This document shows positions 10,715 to 22,996 of a stretch of 64,000 bases of DNA, in pieces; the first letter of the stretch is position 1, and every line of letters begins with the position of its first letter. A model generated the notes under the pieces. The model was not told the DNA's origin, ran no database searches, and saw only the letters and a program-made list of their open reading frames with translations. The stretch is from assembly GCA_949128115.1 (NCBI GenBank), contig OX421964.1, forward strand, positions 31,736,177 to 31,800,176, given 5' to 3'. Origin of the DNA: Anaspis maculata. Its lineage: Eukaryota; Arthropoda; Insecta; Coleoptera; Scraptiidae. The translations under genes and the position numbers were made by a program.

Positions 10715-13700
10715 ATGGATAACAAGGACCGCAAGAAAACCAAGTAAGTTTTTGTTGTTAATTGTACCAATGTGCAAATTGTTACAATTCCAATTTTAAA
10801 TTCTTCGTATTTTCCTCGGGACTTTCTGACCTAGAAATGGAAAATATGCGAGTCTATTGGAATCGATTCAATTAGGTAAAATATATACTAATAATAGACA
10901 ACGTTCATTTCTAAATTGAGTCTATTTTTAAAAAAATAAGTGAGTTTTTTTCATATAACAGTTTGAATGGAGAAGAGGCAGTTAGTAAAGGATGATACAA
11001 TGATAAAAGACAGAGGGCATCACAACGGGCATAACAGTAATCTATTACAAAATTCCATATTATGTATTTTATAAGTTTCCAAAAATAGATTCTCAAGAAT
11101 TAGGAGACAAAACGCTTCTTTCCATTCAATAACTGTTGATTACAATCTGTGAGAAAACTACATGCTTCTGCAGTAGGAATCTAATAAATCTACCTACTTC
11201 CAGTTATAAAATACCCACCTCGTTAAATATACCAAATCTAAATCAAACGTAAATGCTCGTGGTTTTCATGGCCTATATATTGTTCTAGAAGTGTTTGCAA
11301 AAAATCTGTTCAGAAATTCAAAGGAGGAATTTTGAACGTTTGAGGATTCTGTTTTTTCACCAATAATTAGCAATATAAAATATGAAAATTTTATAAATTT
11401 CAATAATTGAAAAAATCTTCAGCAGGGAAGGTACAGGGAAGTGTCCCTTGGATTCTGTTGAAATAGATGAAGTTTTTCACTTTTGGTTATTTATTATATT
11501 CTCATATTATCATTTTTTTGAATGTCATTATACTGAATGTGTTGTTTCAATAAACTTTATTATACAGGGTGATTCAAAAAGTGCCGGACCACCTTGGCGT
11601 GTTATGAGATATGAAGTCGAGTATGAGATGGAGTGCTGAAAAGTTGTTATAAAAATTCCATGTCTTAGGTAATTTTGATTGATGAAAAATTAAATCAGAC
11701 TTGGTCCTCTCTTTTCAATTCCTTTATTATTTGAAACCGGTCTCTCTCAGCGGCCTCGCTGAATTTTGTATACCTCTGTTTAAGGTAATTATTTAATAAT
11801 TAGTAACTTCATTATAGTCTATAATGAATTTTTGTCTTCTAGCGTGATGATGACTACACCTTGTAGGTAGTCGAAACCGGTTGTAATTGATAAAGGAATT
11901 GAAGAAAAATGACCAAGTCTTATTTAATTTTTCATCGATAAAAAAAACTCTTCCAAAGGAACAAAACAATTATTTAATTTTAGTTTTGAAGCTGGTCAAA
12001 ATGAAAAGACATACAGTTTTTTCAACAACTTTCTAGCACTCTACTACATCTCCATATTACACGCACCTTCAAGGTAAAAAAATCCACTCAAATATTATTG
12101 CTATACCTGTACAATAAAACGAAACCGCCGTTTACAGCATAATTCGTTTACACCTACAATTTACGATTGGTATTTTTAGCTTGATTTTTAAAGCTTAATA
12201 TAGTCCAGGGTACGACTACTGTTCTTAATTTTACGTAGACCTATAAATTTCTAAGTTTTGTCCTATATAATGTTCGTTTTCAGAAACAAGTCATGCTGGT
12301 CTGTACGCACGTGCCTGGAAAAGACTCTCATCTTTCTGGTTTTGATTTTGGTTCTTGCCCTCGTTGGGCTGTTAGTTTGGCAGTTTCTATTTAACACATC
12401 TGGTAAGTTTATATTCCTTTAGTCCTTAACTTATAAGTATAAGTTTGATTGGGGTGGACTGCGTGGGCTCTGAACTGCTGAACCGTAAGATTTTCACTTT
12501 TGTTTGAACAACGTGTGCAAACCAGGCAAAACACCATTATCTCAAAAATTAGGAAATAATGATGACTATAAAATTTTGATACAAAATTGGAAATCTCGGT
12601 GGATAGCAAATTAAATATCTAGCAATAGTAGGTAGTAGGTATCATTACCTATTATTTAAATAGCTCAAAAATCAATACAATCTAATATTTATATACCGGG
12701 TGATCATTTGAAAACTATCCACCTGCAATAACTCCCGATTCCTAGTGAATATTTTCTCGAGTAAAAACAGGTCGATTTTTATATTGAGGGGGACATCCAA
12801 AACATATATTGGCAAATTTCTGTATTCACCCCCCTCGCCCCCACTCACCCCAACTTTGAAATTTCAAATTACACTTTCTACCTTGCGGTACATCAAATTG
12901 AAGAAAATTGAATTTTCTTTCTGAAAAAAAAATTCAAAATTTTTTGACCCCACCCCCTTTTCCCTGAAAGTTCTCTGACTGTCCCATTTTATATTCTGGA
13001 CCCCTCATTTTTTTCTAAATTTAGTCGGCGTCATCCTAGATAGCATCGAAGAAGAAAATTTTTGGTGGAAAAAGTGCTACCCAAATTCCCCCCTTTGCTC
13101 TCCCTCACCTCAACTCCCAAATTTAACAAAACACCACTTACTTTGTGATATATCAAATTAAAGGGAATTGAATTCTCTTTTCAAAAAGAATTTTTTTGAA
13201 ATTTTCTACCCCTCCCCCAAAAAATTGGCCATTTGCAGTATTCTAGGGGGGAGATGGGGGGCTTTGAAAATTGTGAAAAAATCTTTTTCAGAAAGAGAAT
13301 TCAATTTCCTTCAATTTAATGTATTACAAAGTGGGTATTGACGTTTTAAATTTTTGAGGTCAAGTGGGGGCAAATTTGGGTGGCACTTTTTTTATAGAAA
13401 ATTTTCTCTTTCGATGCTGTGCAGGATGACGTTCAATGTATTGAAAGGAAATGGAGGTCAAGAATATATTCTTGGACACTCAGAGAATTTTAGGAAGAAC
13501 AGGGGGTGAGGTTGAAAAATTTTGAAATATTTTTTTTAGAAAGAGAATTCAATTCTCTTCAACTTGATGTATCGCAAGGTAGGTGGTGTCATTTGAAATT
13601 TCAAAGTTGGGGTGAGTGGGGGCAAGGGGGCTTAAGATATAAATTCTCCAATGTATGTTTTAGATGTCCCCCTCGATATAAAAATCGACCTGTTTTTGCT

Positions 13701-16700
13701 CAAAGACATTTGCACTAGGAATCGGGAGATATTGCAGGTGGATAGTTTTCAAATGATCACCCGGTATATATATTTTGAAAGCTTATTGATTAACTGGTTG
13801 AAGATTCAAATCAGGGCAGGTAGGTACATATACGTGTTGAACTTCACCTTCATAGAGGTTAAACACCACAGAAACAATAAGTATCAGCAAACGATGGATT
13901 TGGAAATAGAGCATAAAAAACTGTTGCCTGTTTATAAATAAGCATTCGCCTAAAAACTAGGAAAAAATTAGGAATATTTCCGCGTAAAAAATATTTTGAA
14001 CTCGATTTTGAAATACACCTGTCAGTTTAAACGGCAACGCTGCATACTCTATCTGTCTAGCCATCCGTGGTCTAGCCCAAGGTATTATTTGGTCACAGAA
14101 TAGCACTACCAGAAGCGACACTCGCGGCGTTCTCTTTGATCTTTCGTTGGTGAGATTTCATGACTCTGCGCCATTGTTTTGGTAGAACTAATATCACTGT
14201 GCGGTTGGTTCCATCTGAAGTTTTTGTCCGAGCTCCCAAATAATTTTTCTACACAATTACTCAACATACCATACCTCAACAACTTACGTTAACAATAAGT
14301 TAGCTCGGGTAATCTTGACCATTTGTTTGATAAAAATTGTTCATATCGCTTTGACATCACGTCCCAGCTGATATCCGAACGCGCGTTATGACTGATATCC
14401 TACCAAAAATATGGCCGCCCCAGAGATGATAAAAATATGAATTTGTCAGGAAGGCATAGTGTCGCCTCTTGTAGTGATATTCTGTGATCTGGTATGATTC
14501 AAGGACTAAAGACTCTGATTTCTACATGATTCTAATAGGTTGCGCTTCAGGCCGTGATCGGCCGATGTTGACCAGAAACACAGCCCAATCGAATCATGTA
14601 GAAATCAGACATTCTATATAGGTTGCGGGAACATAACCGTCACCTTGGCACCCGCTATGGCAACGTTGCAGGCACGCCAGCACAACGAAGCGCCTCTTGC
14701 AAGCTTCTTGCCCGCCCTTGCGCCTGATGGGGTGCCAAAGTACCGCTGTAGAAATTCGCTTGTTTTTGACATTACTCAGTTAAATCTTGAGTTTAGCTCA
14801 TCAATTTTAATGATAAAGCGATAATAATTGTTCAATAAATTATCTATATATTTATTACAACTTTACAACTGAAGAAAATTGTATCAACAAGTAGGTACTG
14901 GTGAAAATAACATCATACCATATACCCATCTTTAGCACGCCATTTTTGTTCCCGCGACCTGTGTTTCGGTGCCTCGGTGCTTTCAAGTGCTCTTATTGTT
15001 GCTGTTGTTATTACTATTGTTGTTATTGTTAAAAGTGACAAATATTCAGTGGCGGACTAAGAGAATTGGGGGCCCTGGGCGGAACTGTGAGATGGGGCCC
15101 CTTAAGAGTAAAAGTTGAGAATATGATGGGGGGCCGACAGACTTTTTGGCCCGCCCTGCCCCGCCGTGACTAAGAGTCTAAGAGCCTAAGAAACAAAAGA
15201 ATGAGCTGTTAACTTGACTATAAAACACACAGTGGCGTAGTCAGAATTTGAGGGCGGAGACGGCAAAGCGAGGGGCAAAGGCGATGACGAGGGTGCAAGT
15301 CGGCGGGAAGTAGCGCCGCAGGCAAAATTTTTTGGGCATGATAATAATAATGCTGATGATAATCGGTATATTCCATGCGTTTCGCGATTTTGGTTTTTGA
15401 CTTTTTTACCAAAATTACTTGATAATCAAATTTTTTCTGTATCGGTTTAGTGTGCGATGAAGTGCCATGGGCGGAGGTGGGAGAGTGGGGTCATTCGCCC
15501 ATTCTCACCCCTTTTGGCTATGCCACTGGCCACCAGTACCTACAAGAAGTTTTTGGTTCCTGCTTTGGATGTTGAATTGGATTTGGACTGTTGACTCAAT
15601 GCTAAAATGTCCTCGTATATACAACATTAGGAATAATATGAATTTCTACTACCTGCAGCGCGCAGACAAGATAATTTTATTGTTTTGTTTTTTCCCTCTT
15701 TAAATAGGAAACAATATGAAACACAAAATTTCAAAGGCTTGAAGGCCCCTGGCACTCTGACATTCGGGGCCGGGGCCCCTAAAGCCCAAAGTGAAAATAA
15801 TTCTTAGAGATTCCGTGATACAGACACATCTCTATTGCCTGTGTGTAGGCTGTCATGTTGTCATGGGGCCTGCCAAGGTAACTTTAAAATGAAGGAAAAA
15901 AAAAACAATGTTGCTCACTTGATATACGAAAAAAATTACCATTGAGGGAAAAAGTTGAAAATTTTGGATTTAATTCCAATTTTTTTTTCAGTATTTTTTA
16001 CAAACAAAAGGAATTGGGGGCCTCATCAGATGATTGAGGCCCCGAGGCCCGGGGCGGAACGCCCCCTCCGCCCCCACTTAGTCCGCCACTGCAAATATTA
16101 TGCCACAATTAAGTGACAGTTAGCAGCGATCTCTTGTTTGTTTCGTTAGGGCTGTCGCCATTTTCGTTTTCACGCACCTCCACATGATCATTGAACTTAA
16201 TTCTAATAAAATAAAACATCATTTCCTTTGGATACCATAATTGGCATCCAACATTAAACTTCATCATTTGTGGAATTTTGAGTGCACTAAAATATTATCT
16301 AGTGCTAATTTGCAATACATATCGGTGTGCAAAATTATAAAATTCGCGCCAATATGAATAACTACGCACTCAAAAACATCCCAAAAGAAACGACCTATTG
16401 TATTATTTCAAACTCTTTTGCATTGGAATTTCGTATTGGTGGTCGACAGCCCAAAGCCTAGTGACACTAGTCCTAGGCACTAGTGTGAGTAGTGTTTGTG
16501 AGAGGGCCAAACTGGTAAGATGATGCATATTGTTGCGAAACTCGCTGGAGATCTCGACGCGCGAACAAGATACATCTGCACAATTGGCGGACGTGCCGCG
16601 CTTCGGGAGCTTGCCAGAACATATGCGAACCCGATGGACTTTTTCTAGAGCGTTACATAATAGAGAGTACATAAATTGTTGGTACTTACCTACTCACTTT

Positions 16701-19700
16701 TTTCCAGTAAGTTTCGATTTATTTGGCAACAATAATTATTGCTGCATCAGATAAAGCTTTCTCTCGGCTAAAATGGTGATTTCTCAACTTGTAAGAAACT
16801 TATTTCAGCTAAGAAATCATGGATTTTTTTAAATTTTAATTCTTAGGCCCTTGAAAGTGGTGTTTCTGGAATGACTTTCAAACAATCGGACCCAAATATC
16901 TCGAAAAGGTATGAAAGTCGACTAGTTCAGAAGACATTATAGAGAAGCTAAGACAAAAAATGATTTCACTTTATTTTAGAGTTGCATTTTGTTTTCAGTT
17001 CTGGAGTGGAGTTTTCAAGCCCTGGTGGCAAAGATCGTAGCGGCAATTTTTGTTTAAATTTAAATAATAATAATTAAATGATACGTTTTATGTTCTTCAA
17101 CCCATGCTTGCGTGAAGGTCACTCTGTGAAATTCGCAAGACAAGGCGCAACGTTCCTGATTGGCTCGCAAGATATTCGCAAAGCTATCGCAAAGCAATGA
17201 GCGAGCCAATCAGAAATGTTACGCTTTGCGTTGCTATAATGAGCGGCTATAATGAGGAGTTTGCGTGCACACGTACGTATGACGTAACGTAACTTTCAAC
17301 GTGAAAATTGGCGAGGTTGTTATTTGCAATTCCTCAGTTACAGGGGAATTTTCACGTTCTACGTTGCGTTACGTCGCCGTCGTACGTTCCTTGAGGTCGC
17401 AAACTCCCTATTAGAGAACGTGATGCATGAGCTAAGAAGAATTATTTCTTGTAATGGCTGAAAAATGCAAAAATGCATATTAAGCAAAAAAATGTTACCC
17501 TAAAAACAAAAGGTCAAATTAATTGCAAAAGAACAATGTGTTGTTACTCTACGATTAAGCCCGATTGATACAGGGTGGTCCAGGTTTCAGTAGAAAAATT
17601 TTCAGGGTCGATAGAGAATCAAAAAAGAAGAGAATCTGTCCTTGAAACTACATATCTGAAGCGCATAATAACGGAGCTATAAACCTTCAAAATTGAGCAA
17701 AAACTTTAATTTTTTTCCGAATAACTTTTGAACCCGGACAATTTTGCACAGATATTCGTCAAATACATAATATTTAGTACTCAAAATAAATTTATGGAAA
17801 ATTGTCCAGTAGCATAGGTGAAAGGGGGTGAGCTCCTTTTTACCCAGATATCTTCGAGACCACTGGTGATTTTTGAAAAATGATCAATTTTTTTGGATTC
17901 CTGGGTCAATTTTGGAGGGAAAATCTCGATGGTTTTTCCATGATTGGAGCAACCGTTTTCGAGATATTTCAGTTTGAATGAACAGAAACACCTAATTAAA
18001 CCAGCACCTCTCCCGCCGATATCTCAAGGATGTCTTCACTTATTCTCTGCAAGCAGTGGCGTAACTAGAAGTGTCCAATGGGGGAGGGGGGGTCACGACT
18101 GGAGAATGTTATTGAGGTTGACCCCGAAACCCCCCCTCTAGTTACGCCACTGTCTGCAAGTGTCTTTACTTATTCACTGCAAATTTTTCAAGCCTCGCCA
18201 AACGTAGTAGTGGCGGAGGCTATTTGTGGCTGCTTTTTTCCGTGATTATTTTTATTTTTCTCGTTTCTCGTTCCTCGTTTCCTAACAAAATTCACCTAAA
18301 TCTTCCGTGACTTCCGAACACGAGGGTTGAACATATCAAGTTCATTCTTTCGTTAATCGAATCTCAACTATTGCGAGCTCATGCCGGCGACGTTGAAAGA
18401 TTATCGGTCAAATATAAACAATCTTTTACAACAACAACAAAAAATGCCTAAGTCGTGAAACTCATATGAAATAGAGCAAACGCATATATACCAACTTTTA
18501 CATCATCATATCTTTCGATCTAATGAAGCTATGTGCCTAATTTTTTTTAAATTGAAGTACATATCCAGACTTTTGTTACAGTGTGACAGCGATTGAGAAA
18601 CAATGGTTTATCATCCATTCATTTAGTTTATAAACATTTTCATGGGCTATGAATGCATCAGTTTTCAGCCAGCGAGGGACTTTTTTCATTGCAACTTAAA
18701 AAACATATTTTTTCTCATTTTTCTCAAAATTAAATATACTCCAATGGTATTACTCTGGTATTCTGTGAAAAAATTAGAAAAATATATGTTTCTTAAGTTG
18801 AAATAAACGAATGAACCGATGACGTACATCGCTTGGTAAATTGTCACGACTATAATGTGCTTATTCGAATTGGAGCGAATATTATTTCTTTTTAATGATA
18901 ACACAATCTCGTGCTTTTGCATATTACATACCTATTATTACCTTTATCACATGGGTGATGTATCGCAACAAAGTTACGTAGAACCCTTGACTTGACCACA
19001 TTATTATATTTAGTTACCTGAACTAATTGTTGTGAAACTTTCAAGATGCGGTGTGTCTGACTCCTGGGTGCATCAGTGTTGCAGCGGAGGTACTGGAAAA
19101 AATCGACTCCGATGTTGATCCATGCGATGATTTTTATCTCTTCTCATGTGGGAATTTTCAAAAAGCCAACTCATTGCCTGACTACAAATCATCATTCACC
19201 ACTTTCGATATAGTCAAGTAAGATCGTTTATTTAAAAACTAATATGCAAGATATTAAAAGAGAAGGACCCTTTCAATAGAGGTTTTTAATTAAGTCATCT
19301 CTTGAAGAACACCATTATGACCGCGTAGGTTTTGCTATCTCACTTTATTGAAGACCTCTAATAAAGTGGTCACGCTGCTGTCGTGATGGGAATTGTAGTG
19401 GTTAGTCTAACGTTTACCTATATGATTACCTGCCGTCTATTAGTGTGTATCTATATCTTTTACAATAATGAAAACCCCCAAATTTTGGGTCAATATGGTT
19501 GCTGGGGCCATATTTTTGGGACCGGGGAACAACTCCTCATGTGATGTTGCCTCAGTGGCAGCCAATCAACATAGTGGTTGTCCAGCCAATTCACATGAAA
19601 CGGATCACATGTGTCCCAAAAGTAAAACCCCTGATCCGTTATGCATAATATATCTTGTATAATTATTGCAGTGACTTAGTTGAGGAGCAAATGAGAACTG

Positions 19701-22700
19701 TCTTGGAAAAGCCAATTGAAAAACACGAGTTACGACCGTTTGCTCTCGCCAAATCGGTTTACCAAGCCTGCATGAACACCACCAAAATCGAAATGGAATC
19801 ACTGTCCGTCCTGAAGAGGATATTCAGAGAGACAGGCGGTTGGCCCGTCATCGAAGGCAGCCGTTGGCATCCGTCTACCCCTTTCAAGTGGCAGGAAGCC
19901 ACGTACAAGTTCCACGACGTTGGTTTCGCGGTCGACATGTTCCTGTCCTTTGTCATCGCCCCGGATCCGCGCAACACCACCAGGAACTTGATCCAAGTGA
20001 GTCGTAGGTACTTGCAGTCAGCTGAGTCACGTTTGGTTAATTGAAATTATTATAGCTAGATCAACCATTTCTAGTGTCCTTCGATAAGCTGATGCGGAAT
20101 GGGTTTACCGAGCCGATAGTGAGGGCCTATTACGATTATATGGTGAAGGTTGCGATTGTGTTTGGAGCTGATGAGCGCACGGCACTCAAAGATATGAAGG
20201 ACGTTATCGAATTGGATATCGCTCTCACTAGGGTGGGTATATCCATAATGGGTTTAGTGTTCAATTATTGCAATATTATGTGTATGAGACGAAAACTCGT
20301 CTCTAAAGTTCCATTTACATAGACAGTATAACCTGTAACAGGAACAGCAAAGCTAACGTTAGTGTGGAAGTTTGGAACTGTACATTTCATGCGTAACGCC
20401 AAGAGCACAACGAAAGCAGGTTGTCGGCGCCGGATAGGTCCAAACTTCTACGCTAACGTTAGCGTTACGGTTGCGATTGTTGAATTAAGTATCATTCTAT
20501 TGTAGAATAACCCGTCCTTCGGATTTCCTTGTTCTTCAATCTCTTGGTATAATTTTCGCCATTTTGTCGGGTATTGAAACTTCGCCCAGAGGCGTAAACC
20601 TTAACAATAATAAGTTTGTCAAAATTCACAAGCTCCGAAAGTTGATACATTTTTTAGTATATCCCATCAAATCAACTAACAACGGGACTAACAACTTATT
20701 TTGGAAAACTGTAGATAACAACACCACAAGAGGATCAACGCAACAGCACAAAACGGACAAATCCAATGACAATACAAGAGTTGTATCAACAGTATACGTA
20801 TGTTGATTGGTTGAAGTACATAAATCGCATCATACACCCAGCCAAAGAAAGGCGTTACCATGACGTGGTTATTGTCAACGAACCCAAATACTTTGAGAAT
20901 CTTCAAGACATTCTGGAATCAAAAACAGAACGGTGGGTGAATTGGTTTTTTATATTTTGGTATCGTACTGGCTACTTTTTGAAATTGAACCCTATAATGC
21001 TCGCTATAATGTAATGTGATGAAATGCTGAAATCATAGTTTACGGGTAACTTCTGTCATTAAATTTAAAAAATATTCCCTTGACTTTCACGCATGATTTA
21101 CTGTGTAAGCGAACATTTATTCTGAAGGATTAGTTTTCAAGATACAGAGGTTGTTGAAGTTAGTGGTAATTCATCAAAACGCAAACAAATGGCAATGCCA
21201 TTTTGAAACTTTTGTGGTAGTTGAGTACCTCAGACTCGAGCTCAGACTTATCCGTATTTGCAGAAATATTTTTTTTAATGTCGCTACAAAAAACATGACC
21301 TTGAAAAAAACGGCAATTTTTTTCTCAGTGAAGTCTTAGGCTGAATCAAAGAACCGTTCACCAAAAATTATTGGCAAAGGTCTGAGGTCAGCCTGTATTA
21401 CACTCGTTTAATAAGACTTACAGTCACACTTTTTTTTTTTTTTTTTTTTTGGGGGTCCGAGGAGCGCCTTACGACATCCGACGTCGTATTAAACTAAATA
21501 ATAATATACCGTTTCATTATTGTCTAATCCATTGGTTTCGGTAGAGTTTTAGCTAACTACATGTACTGGAAAGTGGTTAAAGGCACGATGAGCTACCTGA
21601 GCGATGAACTCAGAAACTTGAATTTGGAGTTCACGAAAATTGCTTCTGGTCGATCGCAGAGACAACCCAGATGGAAGGAGTGTACCAGTCGTGCTGTTGG
21701 GTAGGTAAACCATGCCTTTCTTTCGGAAAACATTGCTGAACTTGTTAGTTTCCAGATTGAATATAGCAAGTGGCGCTTTGTACGTCCGCAACTTTTTCAA
21801 CAGTCAATCAAAACATACCGTGGTAGACATGGTGAACAATATCCGAGAACAGTTTTCGGAAATCGTCAAGACGGTGGACTGGATGGATGAAACGACCAGG
21901 CAACAAGCTTTGGAAAAAAACAAAGACATGGAGGTATACATAGCGTATCCTGACGAATTGTTGGACGACGACAAGATTGAACGCCACTATCGAGACCTGG
22001 AAGTCGATCCGAAGAATTATCTGGGGTCCATGTTGAACGTATCAAAGTTCGTGGTCAAAATGACTTCGTTACAATTGGACAAGCCTGTGAACAAGAGCGA
22101 CTGGCGATACCACTCCTCATCGACGGACGTCAATGCGTATTACGATGAAAGCTTGAACAGCATCGAATTTCCAGCTAGCATCCTTCAAGGTGTCTTTTTC
22201 GATAACAACCGACCTCAGTACATGAACTACGGTTCGATTGGATCCATAATCGGACATGAAATTACGCACGGATTTGACGATGAAGGTAGACAGTTTGACA
22301 AGGACGGCAACCTGGTGGATTGGTGGCAACCAAAGACAAAAGTGGCTTTTGATAAAAAGGCCGAATGTATTGTGGATCAGTACAGCAGCTTTACTGTGCC
22401 CAAAGCAAATTTGAAAGTGAATGGAATCAATACTCAGGGTGAGAATATTGCCGATAATTGTGGAATAAAGGGAGCGTATTTGGCGTATAAAAAGTGGTCG
22501 CAAGACAATGGTAAAGAGGGTAGCCTTCCTGGAGTTCCATTCACTCCCGAACAGTTATTTTGGATATCCCTTGGGAACACTTGGTGCAGTATCGAACGAA
22601 CGGAACAACTGAAACTTGATATCATGTCAGATTATCATGCTCCGACGTATTACCGAGTCAATGTTCCTCTGATGAATTCAGAGTATTTTGCTGAAGACTT

Positions 22701-22755
22701 CAAGTGTCCACTTGGTTCAAACATGAACCCCAAACATAAATGTTTAGTTTGGTAG
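10715..22755 (+). CDS. Neprilysin-like M13 metalloendopeptidase, active site intact (731 aa)
   Basis: Zinc metalloendopeptidase of the M13 family, expected to degrade peptide signals at the cell surface. Exons: 10715-10743, 12284-12402, 19046-19217, 19672-19996, 20056-20232, 20715-20932, 21545-21700, 21756-22755; 2196 nt in frame. It has a short cytosolic tail, a membrane anchor (about residues 20-43, FLVLILVLALVGLLVW core) and the CDDFYLFSCGNF block. The catalytic set is complete: NAYY before the zinc site, HEITH at residues 566-570 (bases 22255-22269), GENIAD with E628 and D632, and the terminal CLVW. Introns 1 and 2 are 1.5 and 6.6 kb and carry foldback and hAT elements. The last exon fuses what are two exons in the paralog at 2520-6673. 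It is divergent from that gene, with 4 kb of repeats between the starts. Being the one copy with a visible intact site, it probably keeps the ancestral function. Confidence 0.94.
11561..12080. mobile_element. Foldback element in intron 1 of the active neprilysin gene
   Basis: Opens TATACAGGGTGATTCAAAAA. The segment GAGTGCTGAAAAGTTGTTAT (about 11630) has its complement near 12035, and CTTGGTCCTC...CAATTCCTTTATTA (11700) pairs with GGAATTGAAG...CCAAGTC near 11895-11920. A related left end occurs at 57601. The right terminus is less clear than the left. Confidence 0.65.
12696..13764. mobile_element. Foldback element with CCGGGTG ends (about 1.07 kb)
   Basis: CCGGGTGATCATTTGAAAAC at 12696 and its complement ending at 13764, both flanked by TATA. 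Inverted similarity extends almost to the centre (CAAATTGAAGAAAATTG / CAATTCTCTTCAACTTG and other pairs), with C-rich left and G-rich right arms. In intron 2 of the active neprilysin gene. Confidence 0.85.
14512..14610. repeat. Short palindromic MITE-like hairpin
   Basis: TCTGATTTCTACATGATTC near 14515 and its complement GAATCATGTAGAAATCAGA near 14590 bracket about 60 bp. Non-coding. Confidence 0.65.
15047..16091. mobile_element. Non-autonomous hAT-type element with 8-bp target duplication (1045 bp)
   Basis: Terminal inverted repeats CAGTGGCGGACTAAG (15047) and CTTAGTCCGCCACTG (ends 16091). Both flanks carry the same octamer CAAATATT (15039-15046 and 16092-16099), the target-site duplication length of the hAT superfamily. 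There is no transposase frame inside. GGGGCCCC-rich segments lie just inside both ends. A second CAGTGGC-ended element sits within it at 15230-15538. Confidence 0.9.
15230..15538. mobile_element. Nested CAGTGGC-ended element (309 bp) within the hAT element
   Basis: Begins CAGTGGCGTAGTCAG and ends GGCTATGCCACTG. The octamer to the left is AAAACACA and to the right GCCACCAG, so no duplication survives. The same nested arrangement is present in the inverted copy near 33310-33633, so the nesting predates the spread of that copy. Confidence 0.7.
16775..16915 (+). repeat. Dispersed repeat, related to 57075-57215
   Basis: Shares blocks such as GAAACTTATTTCAGCT followed by AAATCAT, and TTTTAATTCTTAG, then CAAATATCTC... 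with 57075-57215 in the same orientation. Probably a fragment of the same foldback family that is complete at 56462-57597. Confidence 0.6.
17145..17411. repeat. Two adjacent hairpin elements
   Basis: 17145-17225: CCTGATTGGCTCGC and GCGAGCCAATCAG face each other. 17251-17411: AATGAGGAGTTTGCG, then ACGTAACGTAAC...AACGTGAAAATT, with complements AATTTTCACGTT...GCGTTACGT and GCAAACTCCCTATT. Both are MITE-like and non-coding. Confidence 0.65.
17571..17705 (+). repeat. Solo CAGGGTG-type foldback end
   Basis: TACAGGGTGGTCCAGG followed by GGTCGATAGAGAATCAAAAA and GCATAATAACGGAG resembles the terminal part of the complete element at 56462-57597. A matching right end is not evident. Confidence 0.6.
18054..18152. 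mobile_element. 99-bp hAT-type MITE with 8-bp target duplication
   Basis: CAGTGGCGTAACTAGA at the left and TCTAGTTACGCCACTG at the right. The flanking octamer TCTGCAAG is present on both sides (18046-18053 and 18153-18160). The G-rich then C-rich interior is far too small to code. In intron 2 of the active neprilysin gene. Confidence 0.92.
20352..20463. mobile_element. 112-bp palindromic MITE in intron 5 of the active neprilysin gene
   Basis: GCTAACGTTAGTGTGGAAGT and the complement ACTTCTACGCTAACGTTAGC bracket a short GC-rich centre. The terminal word GCTAACGTTAGC is itself a palindrome. Confidence 0.7.
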
Positions 22756-22827
22756 AGAAGGGACTCTGGATCAGTGCATTTAGAAGTTTGTAGCTTCGTA
22801 ACTATTCTTGTTGTGTAGAGAGATTAT

Positions 22828-22833
22828 TTTATT
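22828..22833 (-). other. Possible poly(A) signal of the uncharacterised gene
   Basis: AATAAA on the minus strand, about 165 bases past the stop at 22997. Together with the plus-strand ATTAAA at 22875 it implies that the two convergent transcripts overlap at their 3' ends. Confidence 0.35.
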
Positions 22834-22874
22834 TATATAAAAATTTTGATGTCAGTGTATAAGTAGTAGATATA

Positions 22875-22880
22875 ATTAAA
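22875..22880 (+). other. Possible poly(A) signal (ATTAAA) of the active neprilysin gene
   Basis: ATTAAA 120 bases past the stop at 22755, the common variant of the poly(A) hexamer. The 3' end would overlap that of the convergent minus-strand gene. Confidence 0.35.
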
Positions 22881-22996
22881 CAGTGATACACGATGTAAGA
22901 ATATACTTATTGATAAAATACAACAGATGGATCAAGAATCTGGCGGGTGATTATCTGAAATATACAAAACTGCATAAAGTTGAAATACCAATCTAT

